A stretch of 64,000 nt of DNA from Hyphococcus sp. (GTDB lineage Bacteria; Pseudomonadota; Alphaproteobacteria; Caulobacterales; Parvularculaceae): NCBI GenBank assembly GCA_028289605.1, contig JANQON010000001.1, positions 124,001 to 188,000 of the forward strand, in the 5' to 3' direction. Below the pieces are notes generated by a model, which was not told the origin of the DNA, did no database searches, and was given only the letters and a program-made list of their open reading frames with translations. How positions within the stretch are numbered: position 1 is the first letter of the stretch; each line of letters begins with the position of its first letter. Below are positions 17,470-25,184 of the stretch, one piece after another. A program made the translations under genes and the position numbers.

Positions 17470-18687
17470 ATGACCGGATTTCGGAACATAACGGCTGGCG
17501 TGAGCGCAGCGGCATTCGCCGTCAGCGCGGCGTTCGCCGCCGATCCGGTGGAAATCGAAATTGAGGGCGAGGCGACCCTCGCCGCCGGCGTTTCCGACGG
17601 CGATGCGATCGCCGACGGAAATGCCGAAGTGGACGTCAAAGGCTCGACGTTCCTGGACAGCGGTTTGGAAATCGGCGCGGTCATTTCCGCGCGCCTGGAC
17701 GCCGACCAGCCGGCGCAGGGCGTTGCGGGCGGGCGTTACTCCGGACTGCAAATCGGCGGACCGCGCGGCATCGCGCCCCTCGACAGCGACGCCTACCTGC
17801 AGAGCGCTTACGCGTATGCGCGCGGCGTTTTCGGTCAAGTTATCATTGGTCGCGACCACGGCATTGCGCGCACCCTTGCAGTGACGTCGCCGACGATTTT
17901 CCGCTCGGTCAATGTCAATGATTGGCAGACGGATCTTTCCGGTCTCAATGACGTTCACACCGTCAACGACTTCTCCGGCTATTCCAACAAGTTCACCTAC
18001 ATGCCGCCCGCCAATTTCCTTGGCGGCGCCTTCGGCGGTCTTCAACTTGGCGTTTCCTATTCGCCGACGCTGAGAAACTGCGGCGACCGTCTCTGCGCGC
18101 CGGAAGACGGACTGATCCTGGCGCCTAACGGCGAGCTGTTGACGGAAGCGTCGACATGGGAAGACGCCATCGAAGCGGCTCTTTACTATCAAAAACCAAT
18201 TAGCATCGGCGGCGACCGGCTGTTGCTCGGCGTTGGCGCGAGCTATGTCACGGCCGACGAAGCCGCGCGCATCGCATTGCCGATCTACGAAGACTATGAA
18301 TCCTATTCGGTCGGGCTCAATCTCGCCTATCGCGGCGTCACCATCGGCGGCTCGCTGAAGACGTCGAACGCCGGGCTGAATATTGCAGACGAAGACGGCT
18401 ATCTCGCCTTCGACGCAGGCATTACTTTCAAGACGGGCGATGAGTCCGGCGACTGGGGCTTCATGCTCGGCTACGGCCAGTCTGAGGCGAACGCCTACGG
18501 CCCCAATCCACTCGACCCGACTTTGTTCAGAGACACTCAGACAGCCCAGGCCGGCGTGACCTATGTCATCGGTCGGGGCATCACCATCGGGGCGGCGGCG
18601 CAATATGTTGAGTCCGCCAAACCGTTAGCCGCCGGCGGACAGGAAGAAGCCGCCACGGTTGTGATCGAAAGCTCGATCAAATTCTAA
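17470..18687 (+). CDS. Outer-membrane porin (general diffusion type)
   Basis: A 405-residue protein with a signal peptide cleaved near Ala23 (SAAFA-ADP). The mature chain alternates hydrophobic and polar residues as in a 16-strand barrel, with many short aromatic girdle strands such as YSGLQIGG, FGQVIIGRDHG, LGVSYSPTL and WGFMLGYGQ. It ends in SSIKF with a C-terminal phenylalanine, the BAM recognition signal. Two cysteines in an NCGDRLCAPEDG loop could form a disulfide. ATG at 17470 begins the signal peptide. A GAAA-loop terminator follows. Confidence 0.9.
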   Translation: MTGFRNITAGVSAAAFAVSAAFAADPVEIEIEGEATLAAGVSDGDAIADGNAEVDVKGSTFLDSGLEIGAVISARLDADQPAQGVAGGRYSGLQIGGPRGIAPLDSDAYLQSAYAYARGVFGQVIIGRDHGIARTLAVTSPTIFRSVNVNDWQTDLSGLNDVHTVNDFSGYSNKFTYMPPANFLGGAFGGLQLGVSYSPTLRNCGDRLCAPEDGLILAPNGELLTEASTWEDAIEAALYYQKPISIGGDRLLLGVGASYVTADEAARIALPIYEDYESYSVGLNLAYRGVTIGGSLKTSNAGLNIADEDGYLAFDAGITFKTGDESGDWGFMLGYGQSEANAYGPNPLDPTLFRDTQTAQAGVTYVIGRGITIGAAAQYVESAKPLAAGGQEEAATVVIESSIKF

Positions 18688-18724
18688 TTCTAAGCGCCTA
18701 AGCTTAGAGGGGATCCATGACGAG

Positions 18725-18757
18725 AAAGCGGCGCTGGAAACAGCGCCGCTTTTCTTT
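18725..18757 (+). terminator. Intrinsic terminator after porin gene
   Basis: A 12-base perfect stem (18725-18736 with 18741-18752) closed by a GAAA tetraloop and followed by TCTTT. It ends the porin transcript and lies 22 bases before the stop of the convergent ThiE-like gene. Confidence 0.85.
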
Positions 18758-18778
18758 AGTCAACGCCGACGCTCGGTT

Positions 18779-19396
18779 TCATATGGATCGGGGTGAAAAT
18801 GCGCTGACGGCGGCAAGCCCCGCGACGCCTCGCCCCGCCAGGCGCATTGCGTTTGTTTCGTCGACCCCGCCAAGCGCGATAACGGGCAGCCGAGCCGCCG
18901 CAGCGAGCCTCTTGAAGCGATCCGGGCCAAGCGTCGGCGCACCAGGATGGCTTCGGGTCGGAAAGACCGGCGACAACAGCGCCGCATCCGCGCCCGCGCT
19001 GCCCGCCCGCGTCAATTCGGCCGCGTCGTGACACGCAGCTGAGATGATCATGCCGGGATCCGGCCTTGCGCGAGACCACGACGGATAATGAACCCCATGG
19101 GCGCCGATGCGCACCGCAAGATCAGCGTCGGCGCCGATGATCAGCAAAACGCCACGGCGGCGGCAGATCGATAAAAGCCGGCGCGCCGCCGTCTCCCGGC
19201 CGGGCGCGCCATAGTCCCTGAATATTATGGCTGACCCGCGCGGCAGCGCCCGGGCGACAAGTTCCGGGTTTGCGCTTCGATCGGCATCGGTCAAAAATGC
19301 CAGCGAAAACGGCGCCGGCCGCCCCGATTGCCGTTTGAGCGCGGCGGCGGCGCTTGCTAGTTTCGCCGCTCTCGTCAGATAGCTTTCAACGCGCAT
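18779..19396 (-). CDS. Thiamine phosphate synthase (ThiE/TenI) family protein
   Basis: A 205-residue TIM-barrel protein. Family marks are FLTDADR at 34-40, HGVHYPSW at 100-107, and the phosphate-binding ADAALLSPVFPTRSHPGAPT segment (SPVFPT at 142-147), then PVIALGGV at 171-178. ThiE condenses hydroxymethylpyrimidine pyrophosphate with thiazole phosphate, and TenI-like relatives do other thiamine chemistry. No other thiamine genes are near, so a divergent or TenI-like role is possible. Its start lies only 2 bases from the start of the divergent YggS gene. Confidence 0.85.
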   Translation of the reverse strand: MRVESYLTRAAKLASAAAALKRQSGRPAPFSLAFLTDADRSANPELVARALPRGSAIIFRDYGAPGRETAARRLLSICRRRGVLLIIGADADLAVRIGAHGVHYPSWSRARPDPGMIISAACHDAAELTRAGSAGADAALLSPVFPTRSHPGAPTLGPDRFKRLAAAARLPVIALGGVDETNAMRLAGRGVAGLAAVSAFSPRSI

Positions 19397-19398
19397 TC

Positions 19399-20088
19399 AT
19401 GACCCCGTCTCAGATCTCGAACGACCCAGCCGCCAATCTCGACGCGCTGCGGACCGAACTCAAGGCCGCCGTGAAAGAGGCCGGCAGACCGTCTGAGCGG
19501 GTCGAAATCATCGCTGTTTCCAAGACCTTCCCCGCAGAACACATCACAACATTGCTCGACGCCGGACATCGGATATTCGGTGAAAACCGCGTCCAGGAAG
19601 CGACGGCCAAGTGGCCCGCGCTGAAAGCGCAGTATTCCGAAGTGGAGCTGCACCTCATCGGCCCGCTTCAATCTAACAAGGCGAAAGAAGCCGTGTCGCT
19701 ATTTGACGTCATTGAAACAGTCGACCGGCCCAAGATCGCCAAAGCGATCGCCTCGGAAATCCAAAAACAGGGTCGGCGTCCCGGTCTTCTCGTGCAGGTC
19801 AACACCGGCGAGGAGGCGCAAAAAGCCGGCGTTTCGCCGGATGAGGCCGACGCCTTTGTACGCCAGTGCCGGGAAGAGTTCGGGCTCGACGTGACCGGAC
19901 TTATGTGTATTCCGCCGGCCGGCGAGGATCCGGCGCCCCATTTCGCCCTTCTGGCGAAGATTGCGGCCAGGAACGGCCTGAAGACGTTGTCCATGGGGAT
20001 GAGCGGCGACTACGTCGTCGCCGCGCAGCTGGGGGCGACCCATGTTCGGGTCGGATCGGCCATTTTCGGCGCCCGCTCATCCGGATAG
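19399..20088 (+). CDS. YggS family pyridoxal phosphate homeostasis protein
   Basis: A 229-residue PLP-binding protein that buffers cellular pyridoxal phosphate. The PLP lysine is K42 within IIAVSKTFP. Other marks are IFGENRVQEA, HLIGPLQSNK, VQVNTGEE, LMCIPP and GMSGDYVVAAQLGATHVRVGSAIFG, which spans the phosphate site. Length and fold match YggS/PROSC. ATG at 19399 is chosen over the earlier frame start at 19354, since the latter runs through the opposite gene's 5' end. Confidence 0.95.
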   Translation: MTPSQISNDPAANLDALRTELKAAVKEAGRPSERVEIIAVSKTFPAEHITTLLDAGHRIFGENRVQEATAKWPALKAQYSEVELHLIGPLQSNKAKEAVSLFDVIETVDRPKIAKAIASEIQKQGRRPGLLVQVNTGEEAQKAGVSPDEADAFVRQCREEFGLDVTGLMCIPPAGEDPAPHFALLAKIAARNGLKTLSMGMSGDYVVAAQLGATHVRVGSAIFGARSSG

Positions 20089-20238
20089 GTCGCTGCGCGC
20101 GTATCTGACAATAAGCAGGCCCGGAATGGCTTGCCTACAGGGCTCACGAGCGCCTATCGATCTTGTGATTCCGCCTTTACCGCGGTTAGCGCTAATGGAG
20201 CGCCAAGGATAAGAGAGAGAAAAAAGGACACCAAAACG

Positions 20239-20928
20239 ATGACGCGGGCGAAGCGGATACTTTTGGTCGACGACGATGAGTTGCTGCGCGACACGTTGAT
20301 CGATCAGTTTAATCTCCATGACGAATTCAGCCTCGAACCGGCTGCGACGGCCAATGACGCCATCGAGAGGGTCAAGGAAGAGGCGCATATTGATCTGATG
20401 CTCCTGGATGTCGGGCTTCCCGACATGGACGGGCGCGAAGCCTGCCGGGTCATGCGCAAAAACGGTTTCAAGTCCCCGATTATCATGCTCACGGGCGCGG
20501 ACTCCGACGCCGACACCATTCTCGGCCTTGAGGCCGGCGCCAATGACTACGTGGTCAAGCCTTTTAAATTTGGGGTCCTGATGGCGCGGGTGCGGGCGCA
20601 TCTGCGCAGTCACGAACAAAGTGAAGACGCGGTTTTCAAACTCGGTTTTTATGAATTCCGACCTGCGGTGAAAATGCTGGTGACGGAAGAAGACAAGAAA
20701 ATCCGCCTGACCGAGAAAGAAACATCGATTCTGAAGTTTCTCTATCGCGCCGGCGGCAAGCCGGTCACGCGGGACGTCTTGTTGGACGAGGTCTGGGGAT
20801 ACAATTCCGGCGTCACTACCCACACGCTGGAAACGCATGTTTACCGGCTGCGCCAGAAGATTGAACCGGATCCTTCCAACGCTTCCCTTTTGCTGACGGA
20901 GGGCGGCGGCTATCGTCTGGCGCTTTAG
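20239..20928 (+). CDS. OmpR-family response regulator
   Basis: A 229-residue two-domain response regulator. The receiver has the acidic pocket DDD at 11-13, the phospho-acceptor D57 in LMLLDVGLPDMDG, T85 and K107. The C-terminal winged helix shows RLTEKETSILKFLYRAGGKPVTRDVLLDEVWGY in outline, then THTLETHVYRLRQKI and the wing GGGYRLAL. No partner kinase gene is adjacent, so it is an orphan here. Its targets are unknown. The ATG at 20239 follows a purine-rich leader. It ends 16 bases before the arsC-like gene. Confidence 0.93.
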   Translation: MTRAKRILLVDDDELLRDTLIDQFNLHDEFSLEPAATANDAIERVKEEAHIDLMLLDVGLPDMDGREACRVMRKNGFKSPIIMLTGADSDADTILGLEAGANDYVVKPFKFGVLMARVRAHLRSHEQSEDAVFKLGFYEFRPAVKMLVTEEDKKIRLTEKETSILKFLYRAGGKPVTRDVLLDEVWGYNSGVTTHTLETHVYRLRQKIEPDPSNASLLLTEGGGYRLAL

Positions 20929-20944
20929 AGACGCCGGAGCCAGT

Positions 20945-21289
20945 ATGACCGTCACCATCTATCACAATCCGCGCTGTTCAAAGTCACGCCGGACCCTGGC
21001 GCTGCTTGAAGAGCGCGGGATCGCGCCGACCGTTATCCGCTATCTTGACAACCCGCCGTCGCAAGCGGCGCTCGCCAGGCTTGTGAAACAGCTGGGATTG
21101 TCTTCGGCGCGTGAGATGATGCGCACGAAAGAAACACCGTACAAAGAACTTTTACTCAAAGACGCGTCAGAGGCGGCGTTGATCGAGGCCATGGTCGCGC
21201 ACCCGGTTCTGATAGAGCGCCCGATCGTTGTGAACGGCGACAAGGCGGCGATTGGCAGGCCGCCGAAGAATGTCTTGTCTGTACTGTGA
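20945..21289 (+). CDS. arsC: ArsC-family arsenate reductase (glutaredoxin-linked)
   Basis: A 114-residue thioredoxin-fold protein with the catalytic Cys11 in YHNPRCSKSRRTL, followed by LGLSSAREMMRTKE, AMVAHPVLIERPIVV and a GRPPKNVL end. The spacing and HPVLIERP arginine match the ArsC/YfgD group, which reduces arsenate with glutathione and glutaredoxin. No ars regulator or pump is nearby, so a YfgD-like stress role is equally possible. It is 16 bases after the response regulator gene and probably shares its transcript. Confidence 0.88.
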   Translation: MTVTIYHNPRCSKSRRTLALLEERGIAPTVIRYLDNPPSQAALARLVKQLGLSSAREMMRTKETPYKELLLKDASEAALIEAMVAHPVLIERPIVVNGDKAAIGRPPKNVLSVL

Positions 21290-21320
21290 GGTTGGCGACG
21301 ATTGGCCTGACGGCGGCGCG

Positions 21321-22016
21321 TCACCATGATATTTCTTTTCCCGCATAGTCGAAAAAACCGCCCGTATCAGCGGGCGTTCGGCTGGCGCAGACCGACAAGA
21401 GGTTCTTCGCCGCGTCCTGCGGCGACGCCGTGTAGCGGCCTTTGGCGTATTTCCGGGTCAGGCGCGTTTCGATCGTGCCCGGATGCAGGGCGATCACGAC
21501 GCTCTGTTTGTTGGCCCGGCCCGCTTCGATAGAGGCGCAGCGGACGATTTGATTGAGCGCGGCTTTTGACGCGCGGTAGCTCATCCAGCCGCCAAGGGCG
21601 TTGTCCCCGATCGATCCGACACGGGCGGACAGGGTCGCAAAGACGGCGCGGCGATCGCGGGCGAGCAGCGGGAGAAAATGCTTCAGGAAGACGGCGCCCC
21701 CAACCGCATTTGTCGCAAATGCGCGGGCCATGACGTCCGGATCGATTTCACGCATCGCCTTTTCGGGGCCCACGCCGTCGATTTCGAGCGCGCCCGCCGC
21801 ATTGAAGATAAGGTCAAAAGAGGCGCCTTTCTCCGTCGTCCGCTGCGCCGCTGCGGCCACTGAGTCCTCTCGGGTGAGGTCGATCCCGTCTTCGCTGCGG
21901 CTGAGCGCGATGAGCGTGCGGCAGCGATCGTCCTGACGCAGACGATCAGCGATTGCCGCACCGATCCCGCCGGACGCGCCGAAGACAATGGCGTTATAGG
22001 GTTGGTCTGAAATCAA
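21321..22016 (-). CDS. Short-chain dehydrogenase/reductase
   Basis: A 231-residue classical SDR of the CsgA/C-factor-like group. The cofactor loop GASGGIG is at 13-19, NAAG at 72-75, catalytic S130, and YRASK with Y147 and K151. The HPGTIETRLTRKY segment follows. LSRSEDGIDLT indicates NADP preference by its arginine. Substrate is unknown. It is followed on the same strand by no close partner; the patatin gene upstream starts 985 bases away and ends 52 bases before this start. Confidence 0.9.
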   Translation of the reverse strand: MISDQPYNAIVFGASGGIGAAIADRLRQDDRCRTLIALSRSEDGIDLTREDSVAAAAQRTTEKGASFDLIFNAAGALEIDGVGPEKAMREIDPDVMARAFATNAVGGAVFLKHFLPLLARDRRAVFATLSARVGSIGDNALGGWMSYRASKAALNQIVRCASIEAGRANKQSVVIALHPGTIETRLTRKYAKGRYTASPQDAAKNLLSVCASRTPADTGGFFDYAGKEISW

Positions 22017-22068
22017 TTCTGCGCCGCCGGTTGCTTGCCTTTGATTACGGACGGGTCGCGCATGCGGA

Positions 22069-23001
22069 TTACGCGCCGTCGTCAGATATCAGCGCTTCGA
22101 TCTGGGGCGCCGCGCCCAGGATCGTGCGACGGCCCTCTTCCACGAACTCGTCAGCGCGATCAAAAGCGTTGGGCAGTGCATCGCGCATGTTCGGCCGCAG
22201 GATGATATCGGGTCCGTCTAGCTCTGTGCGCGCCCGCGCCAACTGCATCTGAAAAATATCAGCAGCGGCGAACGCCGTCTCAAAAAGGTGCGGACTGGCG
22301 CTGGCGCGCGCTTTGGCGAGATCGAACTGGCGTTTGATTGCATTCTGCGTGTCGTCGATAAGCTTGGCGACGGCGCCGGTCACGCCTGGCTGCGCCGGCG
22401 GCGACGGCTCGATGACAGCGGGCAGCCCTGTTTTTTCGCTGAACCGGTCGAGGGTGCGCGGCACGGCGTTGACGTCGACGCTGATGACGATGTCCGCGCC
22501 GAGGCCTCGGGCGAGCGTAACAGGCGTCGGATTGCACAGCGCGCCGTCGACCAGCCAGCGGTGATTGCGGCGCACGGCGTGAAAGACGACCGGGATCGCG
22601 CTCGACGCGCGCGCCGCCTCAACCACCGATCCGGACGTCATCGTCACCTCTTCGCCGGTGGCGAGGTCCGTCGCCACCGCCCCGTATTTGACGGTCAGGT
22701 CTTCAATATCGCGGTCATATTTGGAGAACGCGTCAAAGGCGGGCGCAACGTCGATAAAGCCGCCGCGGTGAATTTTCAGGGAAAACTGCTCCAGCGCGGA
22801 CAAGGGGGTCAACGACCGCGCCCAGCTCTCCAGATCGTCGAGGGCGCCGATCAGATGCGCGCCGCCGACAAGAGCGCCGACTGAGCAACCGGCAATGACG
22901 TCCGCCTCCACGCCGATTTCTTTCAAGCCGCGCAGAACGCCCACATGGGCCCATCCTCTTGCGGCGCCGGAACTCAACGCCAAGCCAAGCTTTCTCGCCA
23001 A
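22069..23001 (-). CDS. Patatin-like phospholipase, RssA family
   Basis: A 310-residue patatin-domain protein. The oxyanion hole SGAARG is at 11-16, the nucleophile elbow GCSVG at 38-42 (Ser40) and the catalytic aspartate in WLVDGALCNPTP. These give a Ser-Asp lipid acyl hydrolase. RssA relatives are cytoplasmic or membrane associated and of unknown physiological role. About the last 80 residues are outside the patatin core and helical. It is divergent from the flagellar gene flgB, 97 bases away. Confidence 0.9.
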   Translation of the reverse strand: MARKLGLALSSGAARGWAHVGVLRGLKEIGVEADVIAGCSVGALVGGAHLIGALDDLESWARSLTPLSALEQFSLKIHRGGFIDVAPAFDAFSKYDRDIEDLTVKYGAVATDLATGEEVTMTSGSVVEAARASSAIPVVFHAVRRNHRWLVDGALCNPTPVTLARGLGADIVISVDVNAVPRTLDRFSEKTGLPAVIEPSPPAQPGVTGAVAKLIDDTQNAIKRQFDLAKARASASPHLFETAFAAADIFQMQLARARTELDGPDIILRPNMRDALPNAFDRADEFVEEGRRTILGAAPQIEALISDDGA

Positions 23002-23098
23002 GATCCTGCTCCGTGTAAGGATTTGTTAACCCGCATTCGGGGTCGTCAACGACCGCTTAACCATAAGCGGCGATGGTTGGCGTTGAAAGGGTCATGAC

Positions 23099-23494
23099 AT
23101 GGATTTAACGGGCATCCCCCTGTTGTCTGGTTTGGCGAAGCGGCTCGATTTTCTTGCCGCCCGAACCGGCGTGATCGCGGAAAACATCGCCAACGCCGAC
23201 ACGCCGGACTACGCCGCCCGAGATATCGAAAAGCCCCATTTCGGCGCCATGACGGAGCGCGCGGCGTTGCGGGTTTCCGACCCAAAACACATCGCGGCGC
23301 CGGCGGGCTCGGCCGATGCCGGCGGCTATCGCGCCGTTGCAGCGCCGGATGGCGAAGCGTCGCTGACGGGAAACCAGGTGTCTCTCGAGACCCAGGCGAT
23401 GAAGCTGTCGGAAACGCGCCAGGACTATGCGCTCGCCGCCACGCTTTACCGCAAGGGGCTCTCCATGCTGCGTCTTGCCGCTAGAGGGCAATAG
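23099..23494 (+). CDS. flgB: Flagellar basal-body rod protein FlgB
   Basis: A 131-residue proximal rod subunit, located in the periplasm and secreted through the flagellar export gate. The N-terminal motif ENIANADTPDYAARDI and the C-terminal heptad region SLETQAMKLSETRQDYALAATLYRKGLSML are typical of rod proteins. It starts the flgB-flgC-fliE unit. The upstream 97 bases hold GTTAACC and CTTAACC half-sites about 30 bases apart, not the paired CtrA spacing. Confidence 0.94.
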   Translation: MDLTGIPLLSGLAKRLDFLAARTGVIAENIANADTPDYAARDIEKPHFGAMTERAALRVSDPKHIAAPAGSADAGGYRAVAAPDGEASLTGNQVSLETQAMKLSETRQDYALAATLYRKGLSMLRLAARGQ

Positions 23495-23504
23495 GAGCTG
23501 AGCC

Positions 23505-23915
23505 GTGAGCGATATCAACACCGCCATGGAAATCGCCGCCGCGGGATTGCGGGCGCAGTCGGCGCGCATTCGCGTAACAGCTGAAAACATTGCCAACGCC
23601 AACTCGACCGCCGACGCGCCGGGGCTCGATCCCTATCGCCGTCAGGTCCCTGTCTTTTCAAGCTATCTTGATCAGGACAGCGGCGCCAACCTGGTGCGGC
23701 TGTCTCGCGTCACTCTTGACCCTTCGGCGTTTACGCTCCGGTTTGATCCAAGCCATCCGTCTGCAGATGAAAGCGGGTACATTACGCTGCCAAATGTCAA
23801 TCCGCTGGTTGAGATGATGGACTTGCGCGAAGCGCAGCGCAGCTACGAGGCCAATCTCGGCGCCATGGATACGATGCGTTCCATGGCGGCGTCGACGCTG
23901 AGAATTCTGGAGTAG
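23505..23915 (+). CDS. flgC: Flagellar basal-body rod protein FlgC
   Basis: A 136-residue rod subunit. N-terminal part has MEIAAAGLRAQSARIRVTAENIANANST, and the C-terminal helix VNPLVEMMDLREAQRSYEANLGAMDTMRSMAASTLRIL in outline. The start is GTG at 23505, with TAGGAG 7-9 bases upstream. It lies 10 bases after flgB and 4 bases before fliE, so the three genes form one operon. It builds the rod between the MS ring and the hook. Confidence 0.95.
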   Translation: MSDINTAMEIAAAGLRAQSARIRVTAENIANANSTADAPGLDPYRRQVPVFSSYLDQDSGANLVRLSRVTLDPSAFTLRFDPSHPSADESGYITLPNVNPLVEMMDLREAQRSYEANLGAMDTMRSMAASTLRILE

Positions 23916-23919
23916 CGTT

Positions 23920-24234
23920 ATGAGCGTTGATTCCGTTCGCGCCGCTGAAATCTACGCCCAGATCGCCAAAGCCGCCGCAGAGGCGCCGCGGGCGGAAAAC
24001 GCAAGCGCCGCGCAGCCGCCGAACTTCGCTGAGATGGTGCAGACGGCGGTTGAGACAACGACCCAGAGCCTTCAGGCGGGCGAGGCCGCGGCGACCGACG
24101 TCGCCACGGGCGAGGCCAGCCTCGTTGACGTCGTCACCGCGGTGAGCGCGGCGGAGGTCACGCTTGAGACTGCGATCGCAGTGCGCAACCGGGTTATCGA
24201 AGCCTATCAGGAAATCCTGAGGATGCCGATCTAG
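23920..24234 (+). CDS. fliE: Flagellar hook-basal body complex protein FliE
   Basis: A 104-residue protein that links the MS ring to the rod. The C-terminal half has the family pattern PNFAEMVQTAVETTTQSLQ, VDVVTAVSAAEVTLETAIAVRNRVIEAYQEILRMPI in outline. The N-terminal part is Ala-rich and variable. It is the last gene of the flgB-flgC-fliE unit, followed by a hairpin terminator at 24273. Confidence 0.93.
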   Translation: MSVDSVRAAEIYAQIAKAAAEAPRAENASAAQPPNFAEMVQTAVETTTQSLQAGEAAATDVATGEASLVDVVTAVSAAEVTLETAIAVRNRVIEAYQEILRMPI

Positions 24235-24272
24235 AGGCCCCTGACGGGCTTTCTGCGAAGTGCTAGTGTTCG

Positions 24273-24298
24273 AAACGGCGCACGGATCGCGCCGTTTT
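24273..24298 (+). terminator. Intrinsic terminator after fliE
   Basis: A 9-base stem (24273-24281 with 24289-24297) and a 7-base loop, with four T at the end of the right arm. It separates flgB-flgC-fliE from the lipoprotein and fliQ. The T tract is short, so it may be partial. Confidence 0.65.
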
Positions 24299-24315
24299 GC
24301 CTCGGGAGGCCCGTC

Positions 24316-24747
24316 ATGAGACTTTTGCTCGCCGCCGCCGCTTCCATCGGACTTTCTGCTTGCGCCGGAGACAACGCCGTCGCGGAACAAGATCAAGCGG
24401 CCGGAGGCGCTTCGCCCTGCCCTGTCATCTCCAGCAGCGACTGGCGCGCCTGGATTGACGCCGAACCCGGCGGGGACGGTCCCAAACTCTACATCACCGG
24501 CGCTGCCGAAATGCCGACGCCCGGATACGCATACAGCTGGCGCGTCGGCGCCGCCGACCGGATGAACCCGCCGGGCCAGCACATGCATCTCGATTTCACC
24601 GCCCCCGATGGCATGGTGGCGCAAGTGATCACGCCCATGAGCGTTCGGTACGAGGGCGACGCCGCCTATCCGGAATATCGCAAGATTGTCGTTCACTGCG
24701 GCGATGACACGCTCGCTGAAATCGACGACGTTCCGGTCGCCCAGTAA
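24316..24747 (+). CDS. Hypothetical lipoprotein between flagellar gene units
   Basis: A 143-residue lipoprotein with lipobox LSAC (Cys16) after a short Leu/Ala-rich signal. The mature part contains SSSDWRAWIDAEPGGDGPKL, YSWRVGAADRMNPPGQHMHL and two more cysteines (CPVISSS and HCGDD) that could pair. I do not recognise the family. AGGAGG-like GGGAGGCCC lies upstream. It sits after a terminator and before the fliQ CtrA box, so it is probably transcribed on its own. A flagellar role is suggested only by position. Confidence 0.72.
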   Translation: MRLLLAAAASIGLSACAGDNAVAEQDQAAGGASPCPVISSSDWRAWIDAEPGGDGPKLYITGAAEMPTPGYAYSWRVGAADRMNPPGQHMHLDFTAPDGMVAQVITPMSVRYEGDAAYPEYRKIVVHCGDDTLAEIDDVPVAQ

Positions 24748-24764
24748 TCGGGTTACGTGACCGA

Positions 24765-24779
24765 TTAACGCGCTGTTAA
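24765..24779 (+). promoter_or_regulatory. CtrA box upstream of fliQ
   Basis: TTAACGCGCTGTTAA matches TTAA-N7-TTAA exactly, 67 bases before the fliQ ATG, with a further TTAAC half-site at about 24798. The fliQ promoter is a classical CtrA target in Caulobacter, so this is a strong candidate. Confirmation needs binding data. Confidence 0.75.
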
Positions 24780-24846
24780 TTCAATCGACACCGCGTTTTA
24801 ACTATGGGCCCGGCAATATCTGCCCAGTTTTCTGGAGCGATACGCC

Positions 24847-25122
24847 ATGGGCGCAGAGATTCTCGAAATCGCGCGCGACGCTTTTTGGGTGACGATGGTC
24901 GTCGCCGGCCCGGCCATGCTGGCGGGGCTCGTGGTCGGTCTTGCAATTGCGTTGCTGCAAGCGCTGACGCAGGTGCAGGAACTCACCCTTGTGTTCGTGC
25001 CGCGCATCATCGTGATGTTTATCGTTATCGCGATTTGTCTGCCGTTCATGGGCGGCGCGCTCGGACGGTTTGCGATTGAGCTTTACGGGCGCATTGCGGC
25101 CGGCGGCCTTGGCGCGGGATAG
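24847..25122 (+). CDS. fliQ: Flagellar export gate protein FliQ
   Basis: A 91-residue inner-membrane protein with two transmembrane helices (about 15-40 and 52-75). The sequence MVVAGPAMLAGLVVGLAIALLQALTQVQELTLVFVPRI in outline is characteristic of FliQ. It forms the export gate with FliP, FliR and FlhB; fliP is not in this window. It starts the fliQ-fliR-flhB unit under the CtrA-like box. Confidence 0.95.
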   Translation: MGAEILEIARDAFWVTMVVAGPAMLAGLVVGLAIALLQALTQVQELTLVFVPRIIVMFIVIAICLPFMGGALGRFAIELYGRIAAGGLGAG

Positions 25123-25184
25123 ACGCGGATGCGCGCGCGCGAACAGTTTGCATGCGTCGGTGAAAACCGGGGGCCGAGATTGTG

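Noticed and set aside
17281-18603. 440-codon minus-strand frame antisense to the porin
   Set aside because: Shadow of the porin gene. The plus-strand product has a signal peptide, barrel strands and a terminal Phe; the antisense product has no such marks.
20077-20958. 293-codon minus-strand frame antisense to the response regulator
   Set aside because: The plus strand encodes a full OmpR-type regulator with all conserved residues.
23797-24696. 299-codon minus-strand frame over flgC, fliE and the lipoprotein
   Set aside because: It runs antisense to three supported genes and contains no signature.
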